Of a stretch of 64,000 nt of DNA, positions 52,877-61,004 are shown piece after piece; within the stretch, counting starts at the first letter, position 1; each line of letters opens with the position of its first letter. The notes below the pieces were generated by a model that was given only the letters and a program-made list of their open reading frames with translations, had not been told where the DNA came from and searched no databases. Source of the DNA: Rhodobacterales bacterium (lineage in GTDB: Bacteria; Pseudomonadota; Alphaproteobacteria; Rhizobiales; Stappiaceae); the NCBI GenBank assembly GCA_008107755.1, contig VIRH01000088.1:124001-188000 (forward strand). The letters run 5' to 3'. The translations under genes were made by a program, and so were the position numbers.

Positions 52877-53247
52877 GCGGTGGCCAGATGAAAGACGTTG
52901 AGCTTGTTGCCGTCCGGATCCCGGAAATATCCCGCGTAGAACCCGTCTTCACGGTATCCGGGCTTCCCCTCGTCGCTGGCACCAAGCTCCAGCGCCCGTG
53001 CGTGGAGTTTGTCGACCTGGTCAGTGTCCCCGGCCGTGAGAGCCACCATGACACCGTTTCCGACTGAATATGGCTTTCCGTTTTCCGGGATATGGATCGA
53101 AAACGCCGGGCCGCCGGCCTCGGTGGCCCAGACGATGAAATCGTCTCGTTTCATGACCTGCCTGGCCGACAATTCCGACAGAAGGGCGTCGTAAAAGGCA
53201 GCCGACCGCGTGAGGTCCGCGGTGCCGAGGGATGTGTAGCCGATCAT
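52873..53247 (-). CDS. VOC family (glyoxalase-like) protein
   Basis: 124 aa single VOC domain: MIGYTSLGTADLTRSAAFYDALL at the N-terminus and YREDGFYAGYFRDPDGNKLNVFHL at the C-terminus. Such proteins are metal-dependent lyases, dioxygenases or resistance proteins. The first gene of the VOC-GST operon, divergent from a LysR gene. Its specific role is unknown, but the pairing with GST suggests electrophile detoxification. Confidence 0.88.
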   Translation of the reverse strand: MIGYTSLGTADLTRSAAFYDALLSELSARQVMKRDDFIVWATEAGGPAFSIHIPENGKPYSVGNGVMVALTAGDTDQVDKLHARALELGASDEGKPGYREDGFYAGYFRDPDGNKLNVFHLATA

Positions 53248-53343
53248 CGTGCATCTCCTTAGGTGGGTGTCCTGAAGCACAGATAAGCGGTTGCAAATCT
53301 TCAAGCGATAGACAGTAATGAAGGCAGATATTGCAGATTTGAA

Positions 53344-54228
53344 ATGGATGTCATGGACTGGAATGCGATCAAGATGTTCGCGGCCGTCTGCGAAACGGGG
53401 TCACTGGTTCGGGCGGCGGAGCGGATCGGCGTCAGTCACGCGACGGTCTTCCGTCATATTGCCGCGTTGGAGCGCCAGGTCGGAACACGGCTTTTCGACC
53501 GGGTGAAAGGCCGTTACGTGCTGACGGATGCCGGTGCGGACCTGAAGGAAATAGGTGCGGGCATCATCACCTCTTTCGAGGAGATCGACCGGCGCGTCGC
53601 CGGCCGGGACGAGGTCGCCACCGGCACGGTCCGACTGACCGCGCCGCGCAGTTTTTCCGACAGCGTGCTGCCAGGCTATCTGGCGGAGTTCGCGCGCGAC
53701 GATCCGGGCATCGCGGTCGAGCTTCTTGTGTCCAATCAGGAACTGAACATGTCCGACCGCAGTGCGGATGTGGCCTTGCGGGTCGCCCAGCACCCGCCGG
53801 ATCATCTCTGGGGCCGGAGGATTCTCAACATCGATTGGGCCGTCTATGCCTCACCTGACTACCTTCAAGAGCGCGGTCCCGTGTGCGCACTGGAGGATCT
53901 GCGCGCCCACAAGCTTCTGGCGCCGGCGGGCACTTTGGCGCGGCATCCGGCCTTCCGGACAATCCTGAGCGAAGCGCAGCCTTTGTCCCTGGTTTCTTGC
54001 GACGATCTGACGACGATGGCGAGCCTTGCCGCGGGCGGCCACGGGATCGCGCTCCTGCCCGACGACATGCGCCGCCCGGATCTCGTGCGGATCTGCCCCT
54101 ATCCGGCCGCACCTGCAAACTGCCTCTGGATCCTGACCCATCCGGACCTGAAGGGGCTGCGCCGGGTCTCCCTGCTCATGGGGTATCTCGCCAGGGCCTT
54201 TAGGCGAGACCCGGTCTGGAATCCCTGA
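53344..54228 (+). CDS. LysR family transcriptional regulator
   Basis: 294 aa (ATG 53344; ATG 53353 also possible). Helix-turn-helix: AVCETGSLVRAAERIGVSHATVFRHIAALERQVG. The effector domain follows. Divergent from the VOC-GST operon with 96 bases between starts; probably regulates it. Confidence 0.9.
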   Translation: MDVMDWNAIKMFAAVCETGSLVRAAERIGVSHATVFRHIAALERQVGTRLFDRVKGRYVLTDAGADLKEIGAGIITSFEEIDRRVAGRDEVATGTVRLTAPRSFSDSVLPGYLAEFARDDPGIAVELLVSNQELNMSDRSADVALRVAQHPPDHLWGRRILNIDWAVYASPDYLQERGPVCALEDLRAHKLLAPAGTLARHPAFRTILSEAQPLSLVSCDDLTTMASLAAGGHGIALLPDDMRRPDLVRICPYPAAPANCLWILTHPDLKGLRRVSLLMGYLARAFRRDPVWNP

Positions 54229-54250
54229 CCTCAGGAAATTTTTCGCCAGA

Positions 54251-54277
54251 TGTCACAGACCGCGTCACCCGATCGTC
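54251..54277 (+). promoter_or_regulatory. ECF41-type promoter
   Basis: TGTCACA at 54251-54257 and CGTC at 54274-54277 are separated by 16 bases, the pattern reported for promoters recognised by ECF41 sigma factors. It lies 41 bases before the CMD gene, whose downstream partner encodes an ECF41-type sigma factor. The spacing and location fit autoregulation. Confidence 0.7.
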
Positions 54278-54317
54278 TTCCCGGTGTCACTCTTTTTACG
54301 ACATTCGGGAGATACCC

Positions 54318-54749
54318 ATGACAACGGAAAACACCATCGACTACCAGGCTTACGTTCCCTCCGTGCTCAAGCGCTTCGTCGCTGCCAGCGGTGAAATCGG
54401 CAAGACGGATCTCGAACCGACGCTGCGTCATCTGATCGACCTCCGGGCCTCGCAGATCAACCAATGTGCCTATTGTGTGAAGATGCACACGCAGGAAGCG
54501 CTAAACGCGGGTGAGACCCAGCAACGCCTTCAGCGCATGTCCGTCTGGCGCCACGTCGATGATTTCACTCCGGCGGAAAAGGCGGCTCTCGCCTGGACGG
54601 AAGCCTTGACCGTTCTGGACCCGACGACCGACTATGACCGGCTCAGAAGCGCGGTACGCGCCCATTTCAGCGACGGCGAGATCAGCGCGCTGACATCGGC
54701 GATCGCGATGATCAACCTGTGGAACCGCATGCAGGTTTCCAACCACTGA
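54318..54749 (+). CDS. Carboxymuconolactone decarboxylase family protein (ECF41-linked)
   Basis: 143 aa AhpD-like CMD protein. The redox pair is C50-C53 in QCAYCVKMHTQEAL, followed by a helical WTEALTVLD segment. Cytoplasmic. It is followed after 10 bases by the sigma factor gene; CMD proteins are one of the three typical targets (COE) of ECF41 factors. Confidence 0.92.
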   Translation: MTTENTIDYQAYVPSVLKRFVAASGEIGKTDLEPTLRHLIDLRASQINQCAYCVKMHTQEALNAGETQQRLQRMSVWRHVDDFTPAEKAALAWTEALTVLDPTTDYDRLRSAVRAHFSDGEISALTSAIAMINLWNRMQVSNH

Positions 54750-54759
54750 GGGATGGACC

Positions 54760-55674
54760 ATGACGGGGACACGGCATCTCGATGCCTTCGAAGCCGCGCG
54801 GCCAAAGCTTCTCGGCCTCGCCTACCGCATGCTCGGTTCCATGGCGGATGCCGAGGACGCGGTGCAGGACACTTTCGTCAAATGGCAGGTGGCCGAGCGG
54901 ACGGCAATTGCCAATCCGGAGGCCTGGCTGACACGTCTGTGCACCAACCGGTGTCTCGACAGCCTGAAATCGGCGCACCGCAACCGGGTCGACTATGTCG
55001 GCTCGTGGATCCCCGAGCCCCTGCAGATCGGCGGCCGCGCCGATCCGCTCGACGACGTCGAAAAGGCCGAGAGCCTGACCACCGCCTTCCTCCTGTTGCT
55101 GGAACGCCTGTCACCGCGCGAGCGGGCCGCCTGGCTGCTGCGCGAGGTGTTCGGCAATTCCTATGACGAGGTAGCGGGAACGCTCGATATCGGCGAAGCC
55201 GCATGCCGGCAACTGGTCTCAAGGGCAGCGCGGCACCTGAGGCAGCCTGCGTCCCGCTTCGTGCCGCCGCCGGCGCATCAGGAAAAGATGCTGTCCGCTT
55301 TTCTGGCCGCTCTGGAAACCGGTTCGCATGAGACCCTGGCCGGGTTGCTTGCCGAGACAGTCCAGTTCCAGTCGGACGGCGGCGGCAAGTCGACCGCGCT
55401 CTCCCGCGTCCTCGAAACGCCGGAGGCGGTTGGAAAGTACGTAGCCCGCATTCTCGGCCGGCTATGGGCAGGCGGCCGTCTGGAGACGATCGGCATCAAC
55501 GGTCTCAAGGGGCTTGCAGTCATGCGGGACGACCAGCTCATCGCAGCCGTCACCTTCCGCTACACGGAAGACGGGCGGATCGACAGGGTCTTCAACATCC
55601 GCAACCCGGACAAACTCATGCGGCTGAGAATGCCGGTTCGCCATGACCCGGGCAGCGGCGCGCTCTGGATCTAG
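54760..55674 (+). CDS. ECF41-type sigma factor with C-terminal SnoaL-like domain
   Basis: 304 aa. Region 2 (LLGLAYRMLGSMADAEDAVQDTFVKW) and region 4 (LLERLSPRERAAWLLREVFGNSYDEVAGTL) are followed by a 130-residue SnoaL-like extension. The extension carries the DGGGK motif characteristic of ECF41, which tunes activity. There is no anti-sigma factor gene, as usual for the group. Likely directs transcription from the promoter at 54251. Confidence 0.92.
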   Translation: MTGTRHLDAFEAARPKLLGLAYRMLGSMADAEDAVQDTFVKWQVAERTAIANPEAWLTRLCTNRCLDSLKSAHRNRVDYVGSWIPEPLQIGGRADPLDDVEKAESLTTAFLLLLERLSPRERAAWLLREVFGNSYDEVAGTLDIGEAACRQLVSRAARHLRQPASRFVPPPAHQEKMLSAFLAALETGSHETLAGLLAETVQFQSDGGGKSTALSRVLETPEAVGKYVARILGRLWAGGRLETIGINGLKGLAVMRDDQLIAAVTFRYTEDGRIDRVFNIRNPDKLMRLRMPVRHDPGSGALWI

Positions 55675-55710
55675 ACGCTTCGACCCGAGAAACTCCAGAT
55701 CGTGGCCGCA

Positions 55711-55800
55711 ATGTGTCGAAATCGACACATGCCCCGTTCAGGCATGTGTCACAAACGACCCAAATGGGTGTCGCATGTGACGATAGAAGCTTGCGACACA
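55711..55800. promoter_or_regulatory. Upstream activating sequence array for the dct operon
   Basis: The near-perfect inverted repeat ATGTGTCGAAATCGACACAT is at 55711-55730. Related half-sites follow: CATGTGTCAC (55743), GGGTGTCGCATGTGAC (55766) and TTGCGACACA (55791-55800). They lie about 50-140 bases upstream of the -24 element, the usual position for a DctD-type enhancer binding protein. Binding by the local DctD-like protein is inferred. Confidence 0.6.
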
Positions 55801-55847
55801 TTTTGGTAAACTCCGGAAATCGGCGCATTTCAAGACGCAGGCGGCAT

Positions 55848-55865
55848 TTGGCACAGAGTTTGCCA
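55848..55865 (+). promoter_or_regulatory. Sigma-54 promoter of the dctPQM operon
   Basis: TTGGCACAGAGTTTGCCA matches the sigma-54 consensus TGGCAC-N5-TTGC. The GG at 55850-55851 and the GC at 55862-55863 have the correct 12-base register for -24/-12. It lies 72 bases before dctP. It requires an AAA+ activator such as the DctD-like protein at 50829. Confidence 0.85.
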
Positions 55866-55937
55866 TTAGGAAGTCGACCCGCCATCGCGCTGTCCGGCCG
55901 AAAGGTCGTCATACTGAAATGTCTGGGAGGACATCCA

Positions 55938-56945
55938 ATGAAGAAATTTGTTCTCGCCGCAGCTACCGCGGCGACGTTTGCCCTGTCTGCTAATGCGTAT
56001 GCGGCTGACGCATGCGACGACGGTGAAATCGTCATCAAGTTCAGCCACGTGGTCGCCGCGACCGGCCACCCGAAGGGCGACGCCGCGACACTGCTCGCCG
56101 AGCGCGTCAACGACGAGATGAACGGCAAGGCCTGCATGCAGGTGTTCCCGAACTCTCAGCTCTTCGACGATGACAAGGTGATGGAAGCCCTGCTTCTTGG
56201 CGACGTTCAGCTTGCAGCACCGTCACTCTCTAAGTTCGAAGCCTATACGCTGAAGTTCCGCCTGTTCGACCTGCCGTTCCTGTTCCAGGATCTGGAAGCC
56301 GTCGAACGCTTCTCCACCGGTCCGGACGGCAAGGAACTCCTGAATTCCATGACCGACTACGGTTTCCAGGGCCTCGGCTACTGGAGCTCCGGTCTTAAGC
56401 AGTTCTCCGCCAACAAGCCGCTTCTGCTGCCGACCGACGCCAAGGGCCTGAAGTTCCGCGTCCAGACGTCCGATGTGGCCGTTGCCATGATCGAGGCCCT
56501 TGACGCAAATGCTCAGAAACTTGCCTTCAAGGAAGTTTACGGTGCGCTGCAGACCGGTGTTGTGGATGGTCAGGAAAACACCTGGTCCAACATCTACACC
56601 CAGAAGTTCTTCGAAGTGCAGGACGGCATCACCGAGACGAACCACCAGCTCCTGGCCTATCTGCTCGTCACCTCCGACGAATGGCTGAACAGCCTTGACC
56701 CGGATGTGCGCGACCAGTTCATGACCATCGTGGAAGAAGTCACCGCGACCGCCAACGGCAAAGTCGCGAACCAGGAAGCCAAGAACCGCCAGAACATTCT
56801 GGACGCCGGTTCCACCATTCGCGAACTGACGCCGGACCAGCGCAAGGCCTGGGTCGATACGATGAAGCCGGTCTGGAATAAGTTCGAAGGCGACATCGGC
56901 AAGGACCTGATCGACTCGGCGGTTGCGTCCAACAACCCCAGCTGA
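55938..56945 (+). CDS. dctP: TRAP transporter, substrate-binding protein DctP
   Basis: 335 aa. Signal peptide (about 22 residues, ends AYA). DctP domain: IVIKFSHVVAATGHPKGDAATLLAERV, the Arg-containing GLKFRVQTSDV, and ALQTGVVDGQENTWSN. ATG 55938 has GGGAGG upstream; the longer frame has no signal. Similar to C4-dicarboxylate DctP. First gene of dctPQM behind a sigma-54 promoter. Confidence 0.94.
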   Translation: MKKFVLAAATAATFALSANAYAADACDDGEIVIKFSHVVAATGHPKGDAATLLAERVNDEMNGKACMQVFPNSQLFDDDKVMEALLLGDVQLAAPSLSKFEAYTLKFRLFDLPFLFQDLEAVERFSTGPDGKELLNSMTDYGFQGLGYWSSGLKQFSANKPLLLPTDAKGLKFRVQTSDVAVAMIEALDANAQKLAFKEVYGALQTGVVDGQENTWSNIYTQKFFEVQDGITETNHQLLAYLLVTSDEWLNSLDPDVRDQFMTIVEEVTATANGKVANQEAKNRQNILDAGSTIRELTPDQRKAWVDTMKPVWNKFEGDIGKDLIDSAVASNNPS

Positions 56946-56950
56946 TCCAG

Positions 56951-56992
56951 CTCGTACGAGCTGATCCGAAGGGCCGGTCCAACCGGCCCTTC
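56951..56992 (+). terminator. Stem-loop between dctP and dctQ
   Basis: A 10-bp perfect stem, AAGGGCCGGT/ACCGGCCCTT at 56969-56992 with a 4-base loop, followed by a short pyrimidine tract. A smaller palindrome CTCGTACGAG precedes it. Such intercistronic stems usually reduce readthrough, giving more binding protein than membrane subunits. Confidence 0.6.
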
Positions 56993-57069
56993 CCTTCCTG
57001 ACAGCCGGAGCCGGGAGCACGGGCGCGGCTACGCACAATAAGCCTCAAGGCGATATTCGGGGAAAATTC

Positions 57070-57690
57070 ATGCAACGCGTCGACAACTGGGTCACGCGCT
57101 TCGAGGAGGGCGTTCTCGCCTTTCTCCTGGCGGCAATGACACTCGTATCCTTCACCCAGGTGGTGGCACGATACGGCTTCAACTCCGGCTGGACCGGGGC
57201 TCTTGAATTCACACGTATCCTCTTTGCCTGGCTGATCCTGTTCGGAATGAGCTATGGCGTGAAAATCGGTTCCCACCTCGGGGTCGATGCGGTCATTCGC
57301 ATGTTCCCGAAGCCGCTGTTCCGGGCCGCCGCCGTGTTTGGCGCCCTGTGCGGTGTCGTCTATGCGCTGACGCTCCTGTGGGGCGGCTGGCTGCACATAT
57401 TCGGCATCGATGCCAGGGGCGGCGCCATCGACTACTGGTCGAAGATGTACAAGATCGGCATCGGGCTCGATGACCTGCGTTATCCCGAGATCGTCATCGA
57501 AACCTTCGGCACCAAGGAACGCGTCCAGCGCTGGATCGCCTACATCATCCTGCCGGTCGGTCTCGCCCTTTTCCTGTTCCGCTGCCTTCAGGCGGCCTGG
57601 CAGATCATTACCGGCGAACGCGAGATGATGATCGCCGCTCACGAGGCTGAAGACCTCGTTGCGGAAAACAAAGACATTCTGAAAGACTGA
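57070..57690 (+). CDS. dctQ: TRAP transporter, small membrane subunit DctQ
   Basis: 206 aa, four hydrophobic segments. The DctQ core is FLLAAMTLVSFTQVVARYGFNSGWTGALEFTRILFAWLILFG. GGGGAAAA precedes the ATG. It couples DctP to DctM. It is somewhat longer than the usual 160-180 aa because of an internal loop around residues 115-150. Confidence 0.93.
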   Translation: MQRVDNWVTRFEEGVLAFLLAAMTLVSFTQVVARYGFNSGWTGALEFTRILFAWLILFGMSYGVKIGSHLGVDAVIRMFPKPLFRAAAVFGALCGVVYALTLLWGGWLHIFGIDARGGAIDYWSKMYKIGIGLDDLRYPEIVIETFGTKERVQRWIAYIILPVGLALFLFRCLQAAWQIITGEREMMIAAHEAEDLVAENKDILKD

Positions 57691-57700
57691 GGCGGGGCAG

Positions 57701-59104
57701 ATGGAAGCAGCAATTCTCTTTATTCTCGTCCTCGGACTTTTGTTTCTGGGCGTTCCAATCTCCATCTCGCTGGGCCTTTCCAGCGTTCTGGCAATCGCCA
57801 TCTTCTCTCAGGACTCGATCTCGTCGGTCGCCCTGCAGCTCTTCACGGCTTCGCAGAACTACACGCTTCTCGCGATTCCGTTCTTCGTGCTGGCGTCCGC
57901 CTTCATGTCGACCGGTGGGGTTGCGCGGCGCATCATTCGCTTCGCGATCGCCTGCGTCGGCCACCTCCGTGGCGGTCTCGCCATTGCGGCCGTTTTTTCC
58001 TGCATGCTCTTTGCAGCGCTTTCCGGCTCGTCTCCGGCGACCGTCGTCGCGATCGGCACGATCGCCATCGCCGGCATGCGCCAGGTCGGTTACACGAAGG
58101 AATTCGCGGCGGGCGTCATTGCGAACGCCGGTACGCTCGGCATCCTGATCCCGCCATCCATCGTCATGGTGGTCTATTCCGCGGCCACGGACGTGTCGGT
58201 CGGCCGCATGTTCCTGGCAGGCGTCATTCCCGGTCTTGTTGCGGGTCTCATGCTCATGGTGGCTATCTACATCAACGCGCGCATCAAGAACATGCCCAAG
58301 CAGCCTTTCGCAGGCATGGGCGAAATTCTGGGCGCAGCCGGCGAAGCCGCCTTCGGTCTTCTGCTGATCGTCATCATTCTCGGCGGCATTTACGGCGGCA
58401 TCTTCACGCCGACGGAGGCGGCTGCGGTTGCCGCAGTCTACTCCTTCCTCATCGCGATCTTCATCTATCGCGACATGGGCCCGCTCAAAGGCGTGCCGAT
58501 GCGCAAGGAAGGCGAAGGCCTGGCGGGGGCAATTGGTCGGAACGTCATGCTGACGGTCGTCTACTTCCTGCCCGGCTGCTTCCATCCCGATACCAAGAAG
58601 GTTCTGGTGGATGCGGCCAAGACGACGATCATGCTGATGTTCATCATCGTCAATGCCCTCCTCTTCGCCCACGTCCTGACGTCCGAGCGTATTCCGCAGG
58701 CGATCACCGACTGGATGGTCGGGGCCGGGTTCAACTGGTTCACCTTCCTGATCGCGGTCAACCTGCTGCTTCTGCTGGGTGGCCAGTTCATGGAGCCGTC
58801 CGGTCTGCTGCTGATCGTGGCGCCCGTTGTGTTCCCGATCGGGATGGAACTTGGCGTCGATCCGGTCCATCTCGGCATCATCATGGTGGTGAACATGGAA
58901 ATCGGCATGATCACACCGCCCATCGGCCTCAACCTCTTCGTGACTTCGGGGATAACAGGGATGAGCCTGGTTCAGGTGGTGAAGGCCGCGGCGCCCTTCG
59001 TGATGATCCTGTTCCTGTTCCTCATCATGGTCACCTATATTCCGGCCTTGTCGACCTGGCTGCCCTACAGCCTGATGGGTCCGGAAATCATCACCAACCG
59101 GTGA
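57701..59104 (+). CDS. dctM: TRAP transporter, large membrane subunit DctM
   Basis: 467 aa with about 12-14 hydrophobic segments; DctM is usually about 425 aa, and here the extra length is mainly near residues 245-305. Conserved: GVPISISLGLSS, FCMLFAALSGSSPATVVAIG-type segment, NAGTLGILIPPSIVMVVY and PTEAAAVAAVYS. Sodium-coupled transport of a C4-dicarboxylate or related acid into the cytoplasm. Confidence 0.94.
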   Translation: MEAAILFILVLGLLFLGVPISISLGLSSVLAIAIFSQDSISSVALQLFTASQNYTLLAIPFFVLASAFMSTGGVARRIIRFAIACVGHLRGGLAIAAVFSCMLFAALSGSSPATVVAIGTIAIAGMRQVGYTKEFAAGVIANAGTLGILIPPSIVMVVYSAATDVSVGRMFLAGVIPGLVAGLMLMVAIYINARIKNMPKQPFAGMGEILGAAGEAAFGLLLIVIILGGIYGGIFTPTEAAAVAAVYSFLIAIFIYRDMGPLKGVPMRKEGEGLAGAIGRNVMLTVVYFLPGCFHPDTKKVLVDAAKTTIMLMFIIVNALLFAHVLTSERIPQAITDWMVGAGFNWFTFLIAVNLLLLLGGQFMEPSGLLLIVAPVVFPIGMELGVDPVHLGIIMVVNMEIGMITPPIGLNLFVTSGITGMSLVQVVKAAAPFVMILFLFLIMVTYIPALSTWLPYSLMGPEIITNR

Positions 59105-59109
59105 GTGCC

Positions 59110-59190
59110 GGCTGAAAAGACAAGTGGTGGGCGTCCTCGCCCGCCACTCAACTCGGCGGCTCGGGCTGACACATGCCCGAGGCCGCATTT
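59110..59190. terminator. Hairpins between dctM and the convergent MerR gene
   Basis: Two GC-rich stems: GTGGTGGGCG/CGCCCGCCAC with one mismatch near 59124-59147, and GCGGCTCGGGC/GCCCGAGGCCGC near 59157-59187. They fill the 106-base gap between convergent genes and could end both transcripts. Only the plus-strand side has a T-rich tail near 59195. Confidence 0.45.
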
Positions 59191-59210
59191 CCGGTTTTTC
59201 GGGACGGCTT

Positions 59211-59555
59211 CTAAAGGCTGTCCAGGTAACTCGCGATCATGCTTCTGGACTGACGAATGTCCTCAAGTTTCCGGTCCAGTTTCGACAGTTCGCCTGACAA
59301 GCGGGCCCGCAGCTTGTCACAGGGATGAAAGCGCGGTTCGGGACTGATGATGCAGGGCAGGAGGTCGTGCATGGCCTCGATCGTCAGCCCGGCATCCGCA
59401 AGCTGGCGAATGCGCCGTGCCTGCTCGAGATCCTCTTCGGAATAGTCCCGGTAACCGCTTTCCCTGCGGGCGGGGCTTAAAAGACCTTCCCGCTCATAGT
59501 ATCTCAGCATTCGAAGGCTGATGCCGCTGCGTTCCGCGATTTCTCCAATCTGCAC
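59211..59555 (-). CDS. MerR family transcriptional regulator
   Basis: 114 aa. The MerR helix-turn-helix is IGEIAERSGISLRMLRYYEREGLLSPARRESGYRDYSEEDL, then a dimerisation helix. GTG 59555 is chosen because GAGGGA lies 8 bases upstream; the frame continues 339 bases further without similarity. Divergent from an alpha/beta hydrolase gene, with a perfect palindrome between them. Only one cysteine pair is near the C-terminus (LPC and HPC), so redox or metal sensing is possible but not shown. Confidence 0.88.
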   Translation of the reverse strand: MQIGEIAERSGISLRMLRYYEREGLLSPARRESGYRDYSEEDLEQARRIRQLADAGLTIEAMHDLLPCIISPEPRFHPCDKLRARLSGELSKLDRKLEDIRQSRSMIASYLDSL

Positions 59556-59578
59556 GACAATGTCCCTCGAATTTCGTC

Positions 59579-59603
59579 TTGACCCTGACAGCGCTGTCAG
59601 GGT
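59579..59603. promoter_or_regulatory. MerR-type operator palindrome with -35 element
   Basis: The 22-base perfect palindrome with arms ACCCTGACAGC and GCTGTCAGGGT (59582-59603) immediately follows TTGACC at 59579-59584, the normal layout in which a MerR dimer sits in the spacer between -35 and -10. A convincing -10 is not visible. Divergent starts lie on both sides. Confidence 0.65.
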
Positions 59604-59642
59604 GCAGGAAAGATCCAGCAGGATCAAGACGGAGTGACGAGA

Positions 59643-60437
59643 ATGTCGAAAATCGAACATTTCCAATCGGGTAAGGCGACAATCGGCTATCGGGACGAGG
59701 GCGAGGGGCCGGCTCTGGTGCTTGTTCACGGTACCGGCGGCGACGGGGCCGCAAACTGGGACCTGGTCGTTCCTCATATAAAAGGACGCCGGATCCTGCG
59801 TCCCGATTACGCCGGATCCGGTCTGACCGAGGACACGACCCGAACCCTGACGCTGGACCACCTGGCCGACCAGGTGCTCGCTGCGATGGATCATGCCGGG
59901 ATCGAAACCTGTGACCTTGCAGGGTTCTCGCTCGGCGCCGCCGTCGCGGTGCGTATTGCGGCCCGCAATCCCGGGCGGATAGAGAACCTCATACTGCTGG
60001 GTGGATTCGCCTCAGGTGCCGATCCGCGTTCGCGATTGCAGTTCGATCTCTGGATCGAACTGGCCGAGCGGGACCGGCAGACGCTGGCACGACTTCTCCT
60101 TTTGACAGGGTTCAGCGCTGATCACGTCGCGAAGATGGAAAACCTGGACGAGGTGGTTTCCCAGATGGTCGAGTTCACCAACTGGGAGGGCATGGTTCGC
60201 CAGGCGAAGCTCGACAGCGAAATTGACGTTTCCGCCGATCTGGCATCGGTCACTGGGCGCACGCTGGTTCTGGGAAACCGGCAGGACCAGATGGTGCCTC
60301 CCTCCGCTTCAGAGGAACTCGCGGCTGGCATTGCAGATGCACGCCTTGGCTGGATCGACGGACCGCATCTGTCGCCCATGGAGTGTCCCGCAGAGGTCGC
60401 AGCTGCCGTCAGCGCGTTTCTGGACAGGAGAGCCTGA
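59643..60437 (+). CDS. Alpha/beta hydrolase
   Basis: 264 aa from ATG 59643 (GGAG 8 bases upstream; GTG 59634 in frame). The fold shows LVHGTGGDGAANWD for the oxyanion loop, the nucleophile elbow AGFSLGAAVAV and a C-terminal His in DGPHLSPMECP. The catalytic Asp is probably in LGNRQDQMVPP. Probably an esterase or lactonase of the menaquinone-MenH-like/haloperoxidase type. Controlled by the divergent MerR gene. Confidence 0.9.
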   Translation: MSKIEHFQSGKATIGYRDEGEGPALVLVHGTGGDGAANWDLVVPHIKGRRILRPDYAGSGLTEDTTRTLTLDHLADQVLAAMDHAGIETCDLAGFSLGAAVAVRIAARNPGRIENLILLGGFASGADPRSRLQFDLWIELAERDRQTLARLLLLTGFSADHVAKMENLDEVVSQMVEFTNWEGMVRQAKLDSEIDVSADLASVTGRTLVLGNRQDQMVPPSASEELAAGIADARLGWIDGPHLSPMECPAEVAAAVSAFLDRRA

Positions 60438-60523
60438 GGCTCGTCTTCCATGAAGTGCCGTCATTCTGACCACGGTGCAGAAAAGATGGGTGAAGCCGGG
60501 TGCTGATCCGGCATGAAAACAAG

Positions 60524-60551
60524 GAAACCGGCCCCGAATGGGACCGGTTTC
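60524..60551. terminator. Bidirectional terminator between hydrolase and SCP2 genes
   Basis: A stem GAAACCGG(C)CCC/GGG(A)CCGGTTTC with an A/T-rich loop lies between the convergent alpha/beta hydrolase and SCP2 genes. On the minus strand the stem is followed by CTTGTTTTC. Fits a shared terminator. Confidence 0.6.
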
Positions 60552-60577
60552 AAACTCTCGGACGTTCGCCAATGCGC

Positions 60578-60859
60578 CTAGACGATGCTGCCGAGCTTCA
60601 TGGCGACGCTCATGTCGCCGTCGACCTTGAGCTTGCCGCTCATGAAGGCGGACGTCGGGTTCAGGTCGCCTGCCAGCATGTCGCCAAGATCGTCGGCGGA
60701 CATGCGGATCGTGCAGTCGGCGTCCTTGTCCTCGTTGGTAACCTCCGCCCCCTCCACGAAAATGACGCCGTCCTTGCCGAGGTCAAATTTCACGCTGTCC
60801 TCGATACCGCCGCCGGCGACTTTTTCACGAACGCTCTGGGTGAGCTGTTCCAGTGACAT
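60578..60859 (-). CDS. SCP2 sterol-binding domain protein
   Basis: 93 aa. SCP2 fold: IEDSVKFDLGKDGVIFVEG, DADCTIRMSADDLGDMLAGDLNPTSAFMSGKLKVDGDMSVAMKLG. ATG 60859 has GGGAGTAC upstream; a longer start at 60880 adds 7 residues. These small proteins bind lipids or acyl-CoA in alphaproteobacteria; the ligand is unknown. Single gene. Confidence 0.9.
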   Translation of the reverse strand: MSLEQLTQSVREKVAGGGIEDSVKFDLGKDGVIFVEGAEVTNEDKDADCTIRMSADDLGDMLAGDLNPTSAFMSGKLKVDGDMSVAMKLGSIV

Positions 60860-61004
60860 TTCAGGTACTCCCATCTGCAATTCGGGCCACGGCCCGATCG
60901 TATATCCTCTTCAAGCATGACGCTTACGTAATCGTCAAGCGCAGATACCGCCCGGCATGCGCCGGGCGTCCTGTCGCACAGAGGTTCTTCATAAAAATGG
61001 CGGT

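Noticed and set aside
57608-59188. 526-codon minus-strand frame opposite dctM
   Set aside because: Asp/His/Arg-rich low-complexity composition typical of the antisense of a membrane-protein gene; no motif.
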